Shown here: positions 1 through 11,062 of the stretch, in pieces
Layout: each line of letters starts with the position of its first letter
Numbering within the stretch: position 1 is the first letter of the stretch
DNA from: Isoetes taiwanensis
Lineage: Eukaryota; Streptophyta; Lycopodiopsida; Isoetales; Isoetaceae
Length of the DNA stretch: 64,000 bases
NCBI GenBank assembly: GCA_021234155.1
Contig: JAJEKV010000055.1
Location: 658,366-722,365 of the forward strand
Reading direction: 5' to 3'
Position numbers and translations under genes: made by a program
The notes under the pieces: model-generated
Seen by the model: the letters and a program-made list of their open reading frames with translations, nothing else
What the model was told of the DNA's origin: nothing
Database searches by the model: none

Positions 1-479
1 ACTCACAAATTTGATGCAGACTTCGAGCATAGTGACGCAGAAAAAGGGATGGATCGAGACAGAAGAATGCTTAAAATCCTGCGGAGTAGAGCGGCTGTCG
101 ATCGGCATATCCACCGACGGATTGGCAAGCCGGAGCTTCGCCTCCAAGCTCTGCTCTCCCGCTTGCCAGAATAATTGCCCTAATCTGGTGGACCTCTTTA
201 CCAAGCTTGCTGCCGAAGAAGGTGAGTACTGTCCCAAATTTTGTGCAGGACGCAAATTTGTGGCTGGCTCAGATTTTGTTCCTGACCCTAATTGTATTTG
301 GAACCTAAATACCCCTAATTGTATTTGCAGGTGTTTACCTTCCCCATGTATGCTCCTTCTTGCACCCCTCTTTTCGTCGCCTCGTCTCTGAATCTATGGT
401 TCTCTCACCCAACACCAGAGCTATGCTTCAGCAACTTGGCGCCTCTGATCTTGCTCCAGCACCTTCACCCAGTTCTTAG
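1..479 (+). CDS. PAR1: PAR1 (photoassimilate-responsive) family protein, 3' part of gene
   Basis: The 5' end lies before the window. Exon 1 (1-221) reads in frame from base 2 and carries the family hallmarks: CQTS-like 'MQTSSIV', 'GWIETEECLKSCGVERLSIG', 'KLCSPAC', and 'NNCPNLVDL' followed by 'LAAEEG'. A GTGAGT donor begins at 222 and a TTTGCAG acceptor ends at 330, giving a 109-bp phase-1 intron. Exon 2 (331-479) continues 'VYLPHVC', then a Ser/Pro-rich tail ending 'APAPSPSS' and a TAG stop at 477-479. Reading through the intron without splicing destroys the family C-terminus, so the splice is well supported. The cysteine-rich PAR1 family is plant-specific, generally predicted as secreted, and named from a sugar-responsive tobacco transcript; its biochemical role is unknown. 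No frame damage is visible in the part present. Confidence 0.88.
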
Positions 480-1440
480 ATTCATTTTTGCGGACGTTAA
501 AATTTTTATCTATCTATCTATTACATTGAAATGTAATATGTTATTGCATCTGGAGAGCCCCTAATTTTTTCTAGTGGTGCATTGTCTGATTTGGATGTTT
601 CCACGCAGATAATCCATGTCATGGTTGTATATATGAGACATTAAATAAACGGGCCTATATGGGTGTAAATTGATTTTATATTTGTTTGAACTAGAAAAAA
701 TACTTTGGTGTTTTGTCTAAGGCAGCCACTAGTGTGTATGGATGGGTTTTGCTAGTCAATAATCTTCAAAACTAGGAGTTAGGGCCTCAACGTCCAATGG
801 TTGGGGGCGTATACTTAATTAGAGTTGATATTTTTGGTTTTCCTGTTGCTCTGATTCACTGTAATCAAAGGCCTCACTTTGGGTACTTTGAACTCAGCTT
901 ATAATGGCACCAAGCTTCCTTTTGTTAATGTAGTGTGAAACATATTTGTAAAGGGCTTCAGGCTGCATTCTGACAAGTTTAAAATACAATTCATCAACCT
1001 GTATGAAACCCTGAGAAGTATCCTTATTTTGAGCTTTATGTGCTTCAACTCGCCATCAATGTTCTCTATATTTTCTTGGCTTCTTGCTCTAGGCTTCATG
1101 TACCACTGCTTATCAACCCTCTGTAGTCGGATCCTTTTCCTGTATACATTATTGTCTCAATAATGATGTATGATGTTGGGCACCATTTCTAGTTTAGGTA
1201 GGAAGATTTAGGTGCAAGATCAGCAATTAGACGTCAATCTGTCTTGCCTCACAATGATATAATGCCATGTGGCCAAGAAGTACATTTATTAACATTCTAA
1301 TTCTCTTGAAAATTCAAGTTTAAAGTTGCCAAGCTACACAATATGAGATGCTTTACAGCACATGTTGACCAGTGTGTTTTCTTTTGTCACATGTCCAGTT
1401 TACACGAGACTGCCAGTTTACAGGCAGCAATGGGTTTGGA
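480..1440. other. 3' flank of PAR1 gene, no gene seen
   Basis: AT-rich DNA directly after the PAR1 stop, probably 3' UTR and intergenic sequence. I see no protein family, RNA gene or repeat structure here. Confidence 0.5.
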
Positions 1441-1441
1441 G

Positions 1442-1540
1442 CAGTCACCAGCATATCTTAGGTATATTTCAGCATATACCTAGGATATGCCACAAACCCA
1501 CATAAACAAAGGTTTGCCCCCCTAGGGGCAACCCAAAAAT
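1442..1540. repeat. Dispersed hairpin repeat, copy 1
   Basis: About 100 bp shared with 10951-11062 in the same orientation. The core at 1451-1490 is a 17-bp inverted repeat (GCATATCTTAGGTATAT against ATATACCTAGGATATGC, one mismatch) with a 6-nt loop, followed by 'CCACAAACCCACATAA' and a second short hairpin, CCCCCTAGGGG. It looks like a MITE or the end of a longer element. Confidence 0.7.
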
Positions 1541-2100
1541 CCAAAACATGTAAAAAAATGTCTTAAAATAGATGATATCAATAAATCTGCAATATTTGCA
1601 GCAGATATGCGGGCGGTATTTCTGGCATGGTTGGGCCAAGATTTGGGGCTTGTATCATATGGCAAATCATATGCAAGGGGTATGTTTTCACTTAATTGAG
1701 CTGCTTGTTGGGGGGTAAAGGTGGGCAGTCGAAAATCGGTTGTGGCATCTATTTTTGTGGGCTTTTCTGCGTGCATGGTATGAGGATAGAAGGAAAGGGC
1801 TACGCACATAAGCATGTTTCTTGGGTAGACAGGTCACGGTTGCATGCCATTGTCATCGGTGCAAACCTATTCAGGTTAGATCCAAGCGAGGTTCAAGGGC
1901 ATTCAAGTCGTATTTAAGGCTCTCTGAATGCTGTAGTTTAATTATCGCTTGTTTGAAGTCGTGTTGAAAGGAGGGTGCAGGCATCCAGACTAAGGCTACA
2001 AAGGGCATAAATACTCCAGGTATCCAGATTTGAACAGCTGAACAAATGGAAATGCGATTCCTCCGACCCTGGTTCTGTGTTGTTCTTTGGTGGGCCTACC
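1541..2100. other. Intergenic, nothing recognised
   Basis: Only short chance reading frames on both strands; no motif or repeat that I can name. Confidence 0.4.
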
Positions 2101-2107
2101 AAGCTCT

Positions 2108-2270
2108 TGCGGCAGATATGGGATATGCCAAGCTCCCGTGGCAAATATGGGCGGATTGTAGCCTGCTAGGCCTTGCGACAGATATGGACTATACCAAACT
2201 CATGTGGGAGATATGGGCAAGTATGGGCAGATTGTAGCCAACCAGGCCCCTACGACAAATATGAGCTATG
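2108..2270 (+). repeat. Degenerate tandem repeat, about 70-bp unit, 2.3 copies
   Basis: The pattern GCGGCAGATATGG...ATATGCCAAGCTC...GGCAAATATGGGCGGATTGTAGCC recurs as GCGACAGATATGG...ATACCAAACTC...GGGAGATATGGGC...CAGATTGTAGCC, and a third partial copy begins ACGACAAATATGAGCTATGC. Unit length varies through small insertions. Confidence 0.65.
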
Positions 2271-3216
2271 CACAAAGGGAGAATGCAGTTGCCCAGAAGG
2301 ATTTTCCGCCATAGAGAAGCTTAGACCAAGCAGAGGATGGAGGCGAGCCGAATGAGACCTCAATTGAATTTCTGGATGTGGATGGGATTTTTAGTTTGTG
2401 AAATGGTTACCGTGATTATGGGGAGCGTACGAATCGGATACTTGAAGACATGTTGAGACAAACAATCGAAGTGGGACAACTAGATCCACAGGGTCGACTC
2501 GTCACCGAGGTAGTCGACACCGAACGGATAGCTGAGTGGAAGGTAGATTAAGAAGTCTACTTCCGACGCCATGGAAGTAGAGAACATTGAGAGATAAGAG
2601 GTCATATAGGATCATGCATTGATAGAAACGCATCTCTAGTCTATGCCCACTACGGGGAGGAAGCGATCCTCCACACCAAGGGCGAGGAAAGGTGTAGGCA
2701 TTAGACATCATCCTGGGCATTATAGGGCGCTGTCTCCACGGCCACGATGGGAGAAGCATCCTCTTGCATTCATGTAGCTAAATTAATTGTAATTAAATTG
2801 GTGGTCCCCTAATAACTATCTTTATAATAAATAAATGTGTATTAACATAGTGTTGGACCTGTAGGCCAATAGAAGGATCTAAAAATGGCAAGAGGATCGC
2901 ACTGCGAAGACTTGCAGTACATGTGTTGCAAGAAGACGAAACGGACCTTTAAATTATAAAATTTAAAACTTTTGTGAATATCGTGAGAAAATTATAAAAG
3001 TTCTGTGAATATTAAGTGTATTTTAAGTAAGGTTTGAGAAACTAACTTACTATGATAATTTATGAAATAAAGGACGTAATCATAATAATCAACTTAAATA
3101 TTACCTCGAGATAATTGTTAAAATTGCATGTATGGAATGAGTTGCAAGGATCATGCAGGTTCCAAGGTGAGAAGACTCGTGATGTTGCGGGCAACATCAA
3201 TCCAAGATGGGGAGAT
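2271..3216 (+). other. Possible internal 3' region of an LTR retroelement
   Basis: No coding motif was recognised. The segment ends in a purine-rich tract (GATGGGGAGAT, about 3206-3216) that directly abuts the TGTGACGTTCC LTR-like start, as a polypurine tract abuts a 3' LTR. A perfect 8-bp hairpin (GATGTTGC/GCAACATC) lies at 3181-3198. Confidence 0.3.
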
Positions 3217-4274
3217 TGTGACGTTCCAGTATAATATATAGTATGAATACGTATATTATACTACCACGTCACTCGTACATGTCGCCTTGACGACATGTAC
3301 TTGGCGACCGTAAAGGGTTGCACCCTAGGAGGCAACTTCTTATATTGCATATGACTTTAACATGTGCATATAATCCCTTTTTTTGCCACATGGCAAAACC
3401 CTACATGAAATTTTAACTCTAACCCTAAAAGAGTCATGTAAAAGAGCCAAAGGGAAACCTTAAACTTTCCCTTTTCGCATTCTAGTTTCCAAGAGCTATT
3501 TCAGCCAAGTACTAGTGCCATTTCGCCTTGCCAGACGTCGCAAAGCTGGCTTTTCTCAACAGACCTTCGGGATTCTTTTGCTTTCAGCCCGAACAGAAGC
3601 ATGGACGCTTTCCGAGGAGTTGGAGCAAGCCAAAGATGTGGCAGATAGCAATTCTGTTGTGCAATGCCGACTTCCAGTCCGGCAATAGGCCGAGTTAGTA
3701 TGTTAGATTAGCCTTAAAGGCCTTATAGATTATGAGATCACAAGCCCTAACGAAGAAACCTAACCATATATGTTTAGGTAGACAGATTAGATGTTATTCT
3801 ATATTTCAGCCTATGGATGATGATGGTCTATTCTATGTGCACTCCTGTACATTGGAAAGTGGGGGTAGAGACCCTGAAAGCCTTAGTAGATGATGTACCT
3901 AGATAGCCTCATTAATTCCCAATTAATGCGACCTGTGCATAAGAGCTCGCCTGGCTGTTGGTGGCGGGGCTAGACCGGCATATAAGTAGATGTCCCATTA
4001 CAAATTAATCCTTCTGGTATGTAAAGCCTACCAAGGATCTTAGCGGGCTAGGCCTGATGGTTTGCCAATGAGTGTGGGCAAGGCATGGGCTCGACATCTC
4101 TTGGGTATGCTTCACTGTCAATGGGGTTCAAGTTGTAGACGAGTAGTGGCTCTCTAGCCGCCTGGGATGGGCATGCATACCTCTGGACGTGGTGATCCCC
4201 TCCTGCCTCATCGGGACTAAGGAGATGCAATCCAAGAGTAGCCCACGTTGTCCACAAACATTTTTTGTTACATG
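3217..4274 (+). repeat. Putative LTR of the TGTGACGTTCC family (right end uncertain)
   Basis: It begins TGTGACGTTCCA right after a purine tract, and the same 12-nt start recurs at 44788. Two strong hairpins follow: 3229-3261 (GTATAATATA/TATATTATAC) and 3275-3300 (GTACATGTCG/CGACATGTAC, perfect 10-bp stem). GTGCATATAATCCC near 3364 could be a TATA region. A candidate end is TTGTTACA near 4274, whose reverse complement TGTAACAA resembles the start. No second LTR or target duplication was found, so the right boundary is a guess. Confidence 0.4.
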
Positions 4275-6392
4275 TTATATTGTTTTGCTATAGTTCGTGG
4301 TCCATCGCTTCCTTATGCATTTGGAGTGGTTGTTTGTAGCAGTCTCACAAACAGGGCGCAGGAGTGGAGCTCCTGGCTATGACGATGATTTGCAATCTGG
4401 AGGAGCCTAGGCACTTTTTTTTCAAGATCGATAGCCATAGTTCCGTTTTGTAAAAAAAAAATGGAGATGTTGTGTTTTTTAGTTTGAAAAAAAATAAAAA
4501 AGCAAAAACGTGGCCGTGCCCTTTGTATTGAAAAAAAAAATGATTTTTTTTGTTTTGATGCGTTATGGGATTTGTGCTATATTTAATAGATTATATGTGA
4601 CATAACACACCTCGGTAAGGGGCGAGAGTAAATCTTAGACACCTGTAGCAATTATATAATGAGTATCATATGTTATAGTCTTGCATTGTTCCACCGTTGT
4701 TTTGGTATTTTATTGTGTACTTGAAACCTCCGGCTTTTGTAATTAGTAGCTACATCTTTAATTTATGTAGTATTCTATTTAGTTTCAAAATTATTGCAAA
4801 GCACGAATATATGCCAGAGCAGTTAAAAGCATCAGAAAAAGCTGGTGCCACAGCTACTATTATTTTGAGACCATGGGGTTATTCTGTCTTTGTGAAGTTA
4901 CTATAAGAAGTATTTAGACTTGCTAAGACTTCTATCTTAGAGTGCCTGCTATACATGCAAAGAAACTATTACTGTTTATGTAGACAAATTCTATAGCCCA
5001 GATCAGTATGCGACAAGGTCTTCATAATAATGGGCGGGGTCTTAGTATGCCAGAAGTACTTACCACTGCAATTTCATTATTTGATGGATATGCTGTAGAG
5101 TAAGCATGATTTATCACAGAGAGTAGCTAGCTCTTTCTTTAAGAAAGTTATGAAAAGGAAGCTATTGAGCAACATGATAACTTTGATCCAGGACATTTGT
5201 TCCATGGTGGCCACATGCATTTGAAGATGGGTCTATCTCCTCCTCTGAATAGCCGTATGTAAATCTATGCTTCTGCTTTTCAAGATGCTTAAATGGAGAA
5301 ATAGATTTATAGCGGGCAAGAACTTAAAAGAAAGCACGTGGACTTAGGCTTTCGAGCTTTTCCTTTTCTACTCAATAGAAATTCTCCAAACAGGACAATC
5401 CCAAGTCTTCGCTTGATTTCCAACCCGGCCAGTTATATGTTTACACTATTATGATTTATTTTTCGTGACATGTCATGCATGTGGTCATAATGTTGAAACT
5501 ACGATCTATATATTATGGCTTCCTACAAGAGAAATAGTTTTATGGATCATCGGTGAGTTATCTTTGCCACCTTTTGTATTTACAATAGAATAATGGGCAT
5601 GACTCAAGTGGAACCATCCTCTTTTAAGATAGTAGGGAACAACGGAGTTGAAGTCTTCAAGTTTAGAAAACCTTGGAAATAGGTCTGAAACAAGGGACTT
5701 GAACGATATTATCTCCTATTAGATAGTACAAAACAACGTTGTTGAAGCTTTCCAGCTTAAGAACCTAGAAAATTAGACCAGTCTTGATCAGATAACTTTG
5801 ATAGTGGTCTGTGCATTTAGAAGGCTATTTTTTACATATATTTGTTTTCTTTTGTGATGGATTGCTATTCATTTTCTTGCAGTCGGTTCCCAGGAATGGA
5901 TTTGCAAAAAGAATGTTTCTTCTTTCACCTGGTCTGGTCTAAGATGACATTTTCAATTCGACTGATTTTGCAGGTGAGTTTTACCACAACGAGGCTTGCA
6001 AGTGCAAAACATCACGGTTTAGGTAAATTTGTAGATTAGACTTCAAGTCCATTCCACCTATTTTGAAGTATGAAAAGTTCTAATGCTATTGCTGTATTAG
6101 GGCAAGTTACATGACTGTTCTTTGTCTTTCATAGCAAGCGACATCTGTTTTGAGCAAGGGGCATTGAAATCTGTATGGGCTTCAAAATTCTTTTTATATT
6201 TTGAATTTGACTTCAAAGCAAGAATATCTTATTCGACTGCACTTAGAGTTAGATCTGCAAAAACATATATACCATTTGAAACAATGCACTGCGTACTAAT
6301 GAACTGCATAATTTTAAACTATCTTACGATGCCACCATTGGCAGAATCTATATTTAATCTCAATTTAGTTTATAGTAGAAGCAATATGTATG
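4275..6392. other. AT-rich intergenic DNA, nothing firmly recognised
   Basis: Short A/T homopolymer runs near 4440-4550. A short plus-strand frame near 4810-4905 ends 'ILRPWGYSVFVKLL' and looks protein-like, but it is broken on both sides and I cannot assign it to a family. Confidence 0.4.
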
Positions 6393-6877
6393 TAGTTTAA
6401 GCCGGGAGTAAGCCCACTTTGCCCAATGTGTGAGCGGTGCATTGAAACATTGGAGCATTGTTTATATTTGTGTGCAGAGCTGAGTAGTCTTAGGTCCTGG
6501 TTGCATTCTCTTTTTGGAGTATCTTTGGACAGTCAACACTTTCTTTTGGGTATTTATCCAAATCAGTGGACTGCTTCTAAAAGGATTGCATTTCACATGG
6601 CAAAGTCTTGGCTAATATGGAGTGTATGGAAGCGAAGGCGAAGGCGAAGAAAGGTCTTTTATGATAAGCATATTTCTTCTCAGGTGGTACTTCAAGAAAT
6701 TCGTAAGAAGTTGTATAATTGCTTTCAGATCTCCAATTGGCCTGATCGTATTAAACTTCCAATATGGAATGATCATCTAAAAGTGATTGATGCTTCAGGG
6801 ACATTTCTTACTTCTGGAAGTACTTTGTAATATTTTGAGTGTATAATATGAAGTAAAACACGTTCTTCAAAAAAAAA
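6393..6877 (+). mobile_element. 5'-truncated L1-type LINE (zf-RVT tail) with poly(A) and 10-bp TSD
   Basis: The segment lies between two copies of AATATGTATG (6383-6392 and 6878-6887) and ends in a run of A. Its frame opens directly at the junction: 'FKPGVSPLCPMCERC', then 'ETLEHCLYLC', the C-x2-C...H-x5-C layout of the zinc-binding domain that closes plant L1-type ORF2 proteins. 'SWLIWSVWK' and an Arg-rich stretch follow, with a stop at 6828-6830. All of EN, RT and RNase H is missing, as expected from abortive target-primed reverse transcription. Confidence 0.88.
6426..6830 (+). pseudogene. LINE ORF2 C-terminal fragment (zf-RVT)
   Basis: 134 codons from the first internal Met to TAA, open without interruption, but only the last part of an ORF2 that is normally over 1,000 residues. 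The frame continues upstream without a Met to the 5' insertion junction, so there is no native start. It has no likely function. It shows that the LINE copy is young enough to keep its frame. Confidence 0.8.
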
Positions 6878-6905
6878 AATATGTATGAATGAAATAACAT
6901 TATGG

Positions 6906-7495
6906 GCATATCAGATGAATATTAGTAGTATTAACATCTATGGTGATATGCAGTCCTTAGCCATTTCCAGCTCTAATTCCATTCATAAAATATAGTAGTG
7001 TTAACATCTAGCCTGATATGCAGTCAATAGCCATTTCCAACTCTAATTTCTTTCATAAAGATCTGTTGAGTAAAACATATGCAATGGTCATTTGGTTGCC
7101 ATAGAATCTTACATGATGAAGCTATTTGGAGCATTACTGTATTGTATCCTCCTATGATTATATGAGCAACAAGAAGCAATAACAATTTTGTAGCCTAACA
7201 GCATATCAAATGAATATCAGTAGTATTAACAGCTATTGCAATATGCAGTCCGTAGCCATTTCCAGCTCTAATTCCTTTTATAAAATATCAGTAGTATTAA
7301 CATCTATCATGAAATGCAGTCAGTAGCCATTTTCAGCTCTAATTCCTTTCATAAAGATCTGTTGAGTAAAATATATGCAATGGCCATTTGGCTATCATAG
7401 AATCTTACACGGTGAAGCTACTTGGAGCTTTATTGTGTTGTACTCCCTTATAATTATATGATTATATGAGCAATAAAAAGCAATAGCAGATCTGA
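6906..7495 (+). repeat. Two-level tandem repeat: two units of about 295 bp, each with an internal dimer
   Basis: Unit 1 starts GCATATCAGATGAATATTAG at 6906 and unit 2 starts GCATATCAAATGAATATCAG at 7201. Each begins with two head-to-tail copies of a block of about 70-80 bp (AGTAGTATTAACATCTAT...GATATGCAGTC...TAGCCATTTCCAGCTCTAATTCC...TTCATAAA), then a shared tail (AAGATCTGTTGAGTAAAA...TTATATGAGCAA). It begins just after the LINE insertion. Confidence 0.85.
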
Positions 7496-10400
7496 AGAAA
7501 TTGTACTTAAAATGCACATTCTAAGTAGGTGGAATTCTTCGTGGCGGCGATCATTCTTTGTACCAAAGTATTGAACAAGTGATGTAAGTTTGTGCTAACC
7601 TATCAAGCATATACATATACTTCTCATGCTTACCTTAAAATCTCGATCCATGGTCAGCGTTCTGATCTGTTAGCCTGCAGGGCAGTTTGATGGATCATCT
7701 GCGGCTGTCTCTGGTGAGGCGGTTGCGACTATGGTTCTGACCATATGTCCACTCGAGACCATATGAAATGTCATGCCAATTTTTTGGCAAAATGTTGGTA
7801 GTCGTGGATCTGGCACAATGCCAAGAATATGCTACCCATCAATGGCTGACAGTCAGCGTTGCATCTTTTGCTCTGACATTTTATTTTAACACTCTTTTGC
7901 ACAAAGTACATGTGTGTTTGTGCTACAGTCCTTGCTTCTTCTAATTCTATTCTATTCTATTCTATTCTTATTATTACTCGTTTTTTAAGGAGTTGCAAGA
8001 GGACTGATATGAGGATTTGGGTCTATCTCATTGCTCGATTGCAATGGAGATACATTATCTACCACCACTCTCTTTTAGAGGTTGATGTTGGGTTAAATGG
8101 GCTTTCAACTTTGATGGAAATGGACTTTTAAATTGCATTATAATAACTCCACTACCTAGAATGAGTAATGCAATTTGGCACCATTATAAGAAAAGTTTAA
8201 AGGTCTGCTTACAACGTATCTGCACAAGGTCAAAAATCATCTTAGAAAGGATGGACCCATCGATTTTCTTGGATAATTTCCCATCATTCGAATTTATTAT
8301 TATGACAATCATTGCATATCCATATATGCACTATTTATCCTTGTCGTGTATAAGGGAGTCTACATGCTCATATTACTCATATATCTAGAACTTAAATCTC
8401 TTTCTATAGCAATTCATATACCAAGTTGTCGATCCTATAGATGCTTACATGTCTTTTCTTCTTTTCTTGTTTGCTCCCCATGTGTACTTAGTTCCATGAC
8501 GTCAGCACCTCCAAAGTTTCAAAAAGATGCATAGTAGTGGTATTTAGCCTTCTATATGTTGTTGTAGTGTGTTATGAGTAATTACAAGATAGATAATGAT
8601 AGCATGACTAAGGACTACTCTATAATTCAGCTTCATAAGTAACTAGCTATAGTACATGATTCGTCCAGTACTTACTATTGATGCTGCTGCTGCTGTTACT
8701 GCATGCAAGAAATAACAGAATGTGTTTAGTGATGATATTATCCCCGATGGATATGTCCTCAGCCTGCACTCTTACAGTGCATCATGCACATTTCACCTTC
8801 TCTCCATTCGCCTCGAGCATATTTGCGATCCAGAATGTCAATCTCCATACATTCTACAAAATATCTTTCCCTTCATATCTCCATGGGTTTTGTCATGTAG
8901 ATCGGCATGATCCACAATATGATAGCAGAAGTAATCACACCCACTGCATGGAGTCTCACAAAAGAACAACATTTGGATTTATAGTAGGTAAGCAACAATG
9001 TTTCTAAATTCCATTGTGCTCAGAGACATGCTTGTAGTGAAAAATAGAATGTTTGCTCATAAATGTACTTGTCTTCTTAACAAATCCTATGAGTACCTCA
9101 TAATTTTCTTCAACTTCAGATTTTCTGCACATGAATGTTCCTTTTCAATTGGCGGTTCATCTTTTCATACCTTGAATTGAAGTGATCACTAGAAGCACAA
9201 GTATGATTGCAACGAGTCATTGTGCACGGTAAAAGACATCACTTCTCATGATAAGGATGTATGATATGCTCCAAATCAAATGGATATGTGCACATTGCTG
9301 CAAGGTGGAAGAGAACATTTTGCACATATCTTATCTACACACATCTGTGTGGGTTTTCATGTCCTGATCTTTTAACACAGTGTTTGCGAGGATGATCTTT
9401 CTAATAAATTGCAATGCTGGCACAAGCGTGGAATCTCATCTGACAATCATGAGGACCATCATGGCCTGCCGTATCGCTCCAGTCATTAGCATTTCCAAGG
9501 AGTTTGTCTTTTAGCTCTTCCTAGTAGTAAGTGGATATTTTGGAGCACCTCTAGAAGCCATTGCAGGAGGGAGAACATGCATATGCCTTTTCCAAAATAC
9601 GATGGAGGAAGCACGTATCACATTTACAACTACAGAGCAATAATTGTTGCTTCATTGCCATTGCTCTGGTCTTTCTGTAAGGGATATTAAGAAACACCCT
9701 AAATCTGCATGCCATTGTTCATAGGGTTCTTGCACAGTAGCTCTTTTCCCAATATAACAAAGCACCGATTATAAGTTCGCGTTAAGGTAACGAACCTGAT
9801 GATTGTAAACCCCCAGGCTTTCATCAAGCACGAAAGAAAGCCAAATAATTTCTCATAACAACAATCAATCTTATAGCCATTACCGCCTTTGTACAAGCGA
9901 AAAGTAACCTTGTACCTTTGGAAAAATGGAAAGTATGAGACAGGACCGGCAAATTTCTATCACGAGAACATACATTGTTCCAAGGCGAGACTACTAAATC
10001 TGCAGTTTTACAATGCCTTTCAAGATTTTCGAAGTCCTGCTGGCAAAGAAAGCACCCCGCATTCAAACATTATATGACTTAAAAGATGATCGGAAAATGA
10101 ATAGAAAGTTGTTTCAGCAAATTTGGAGAAATAAAAAGCTTGTATTGACATCCGTGTAAGAAGGTCGGGGGCTACAGGACCAATTACTCCTAACTGGAGT
10201 GTGTAAAAAGAATAGAAAGAAATGAAAACATCAAAGACTAATACATTTTGTCTTTTCTAAGTTGTTCATTTACAAATTCATGCGCCTTGCTATTTTAAAC
10301 GATTGCTTATATTTTTCCCTTTGCCTTTCGAGAGCGCCCCTTGAGACCTCCCCAATCTTGCCCTATTGCAACTCTATTCGGCAACAATCCATGTTCATAC

Positions 10401-10950
10401 TCTCAGAATCGGCTCTTCCCGGGTTAACTATGATCGAAGCATTGCTATGATGTTGCATCTGCATATACCGAATCATGTATTGATCTCTTGAAGCATGTAA
10501 ATAAAACTCCGAAATAATGAAGTTCGATACATAGGGTTTCTTGCAAAACCCGCTACTTCAAAAAAAACGCTGCTAAAAACAGGAGTAGGTGTAGCTCGGC
10601 CCAAGCTCCATATGAAAAGACGAAGGAAGGCTTGGACGAATGAAGTACGATAGAAGAACATCATGGAGTTGCCCTAGAGTTTTATTTGCTGATGCATAAC
10701 ATGTGTGGTTGGAACTTCTGCGGCATAAATAGTACCGCCATAAACTCGAGAATAAAACCCATACACGCTTGTTTACGTTGTCACGAAGAACCTTTGGAAA
10801 TCCGTTTTGCCCGGCGGTGACCGATTGCTTGCTTGCCGAAAATCTTTGATGAGTGAAATCCATTGCTTGCTTGATGCCGCGACCGCTTGCTTGCTTGTTG
10901 CCCTGCCAGTTACTAGTTGGAACATCGGCTATCTAGAACGCATGAAACCG
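7496..10950. other. Intergenic DNA without a recognised gene
   Basis: Contains a (TTCTA)n microsatellite at about 7940-7967 and GCTT-rich stretches near 10865-10900. Reading frames of 60-109 codons near 8.7-9.0 kb overlap one another in different frames and match no family that I know. Confidence 0.4.
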
Positions 10951-11062
10951 CCAGTCACCAGCATATCCTAGGTATATTCCAGTATATACCTAGGATATGC
11001 CACAAACCCACATAATCGAGGGTTTGCCCCCTTAAGGGTTTGCCCCCTAAGGGCAACCCAAA
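10951..11062. repeat. Dispersed hairpin repeat, copy 2
   Basis: Same element as at 1442-1540. The hairpin at 10961-11000 has a perfect 17-bp stem (GCATATCCTAGGTATAT/ATATACCTAGGATATGC). The tail GGTTTGCCCCCTTAAGG is partly duplicated in tandem in this copy. Confidence 0.72.

Noticed and set aside
4806-5260. Protein-like fragments 'EQLKASEKAGATATIILRPWGYSV' region and 'DPGHLFHGGHMHLK'
   Set aside because: The first recalls class II tRNA synthetase text, but frames break within 40 codons and no other motif follows. I could not assign a family.
6906-7495. Repeat array considered as CRISPR
   Set aside because: Units are long, directly adjacent and diverged, with no unique spacers, and the genome is a plant.
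8678-9007. Two overlapping plus-strand frames of 109 and 62 codons
   Set aside because: They share DNA in different frames, start in a CTG microsatellite-like run and show no domain.
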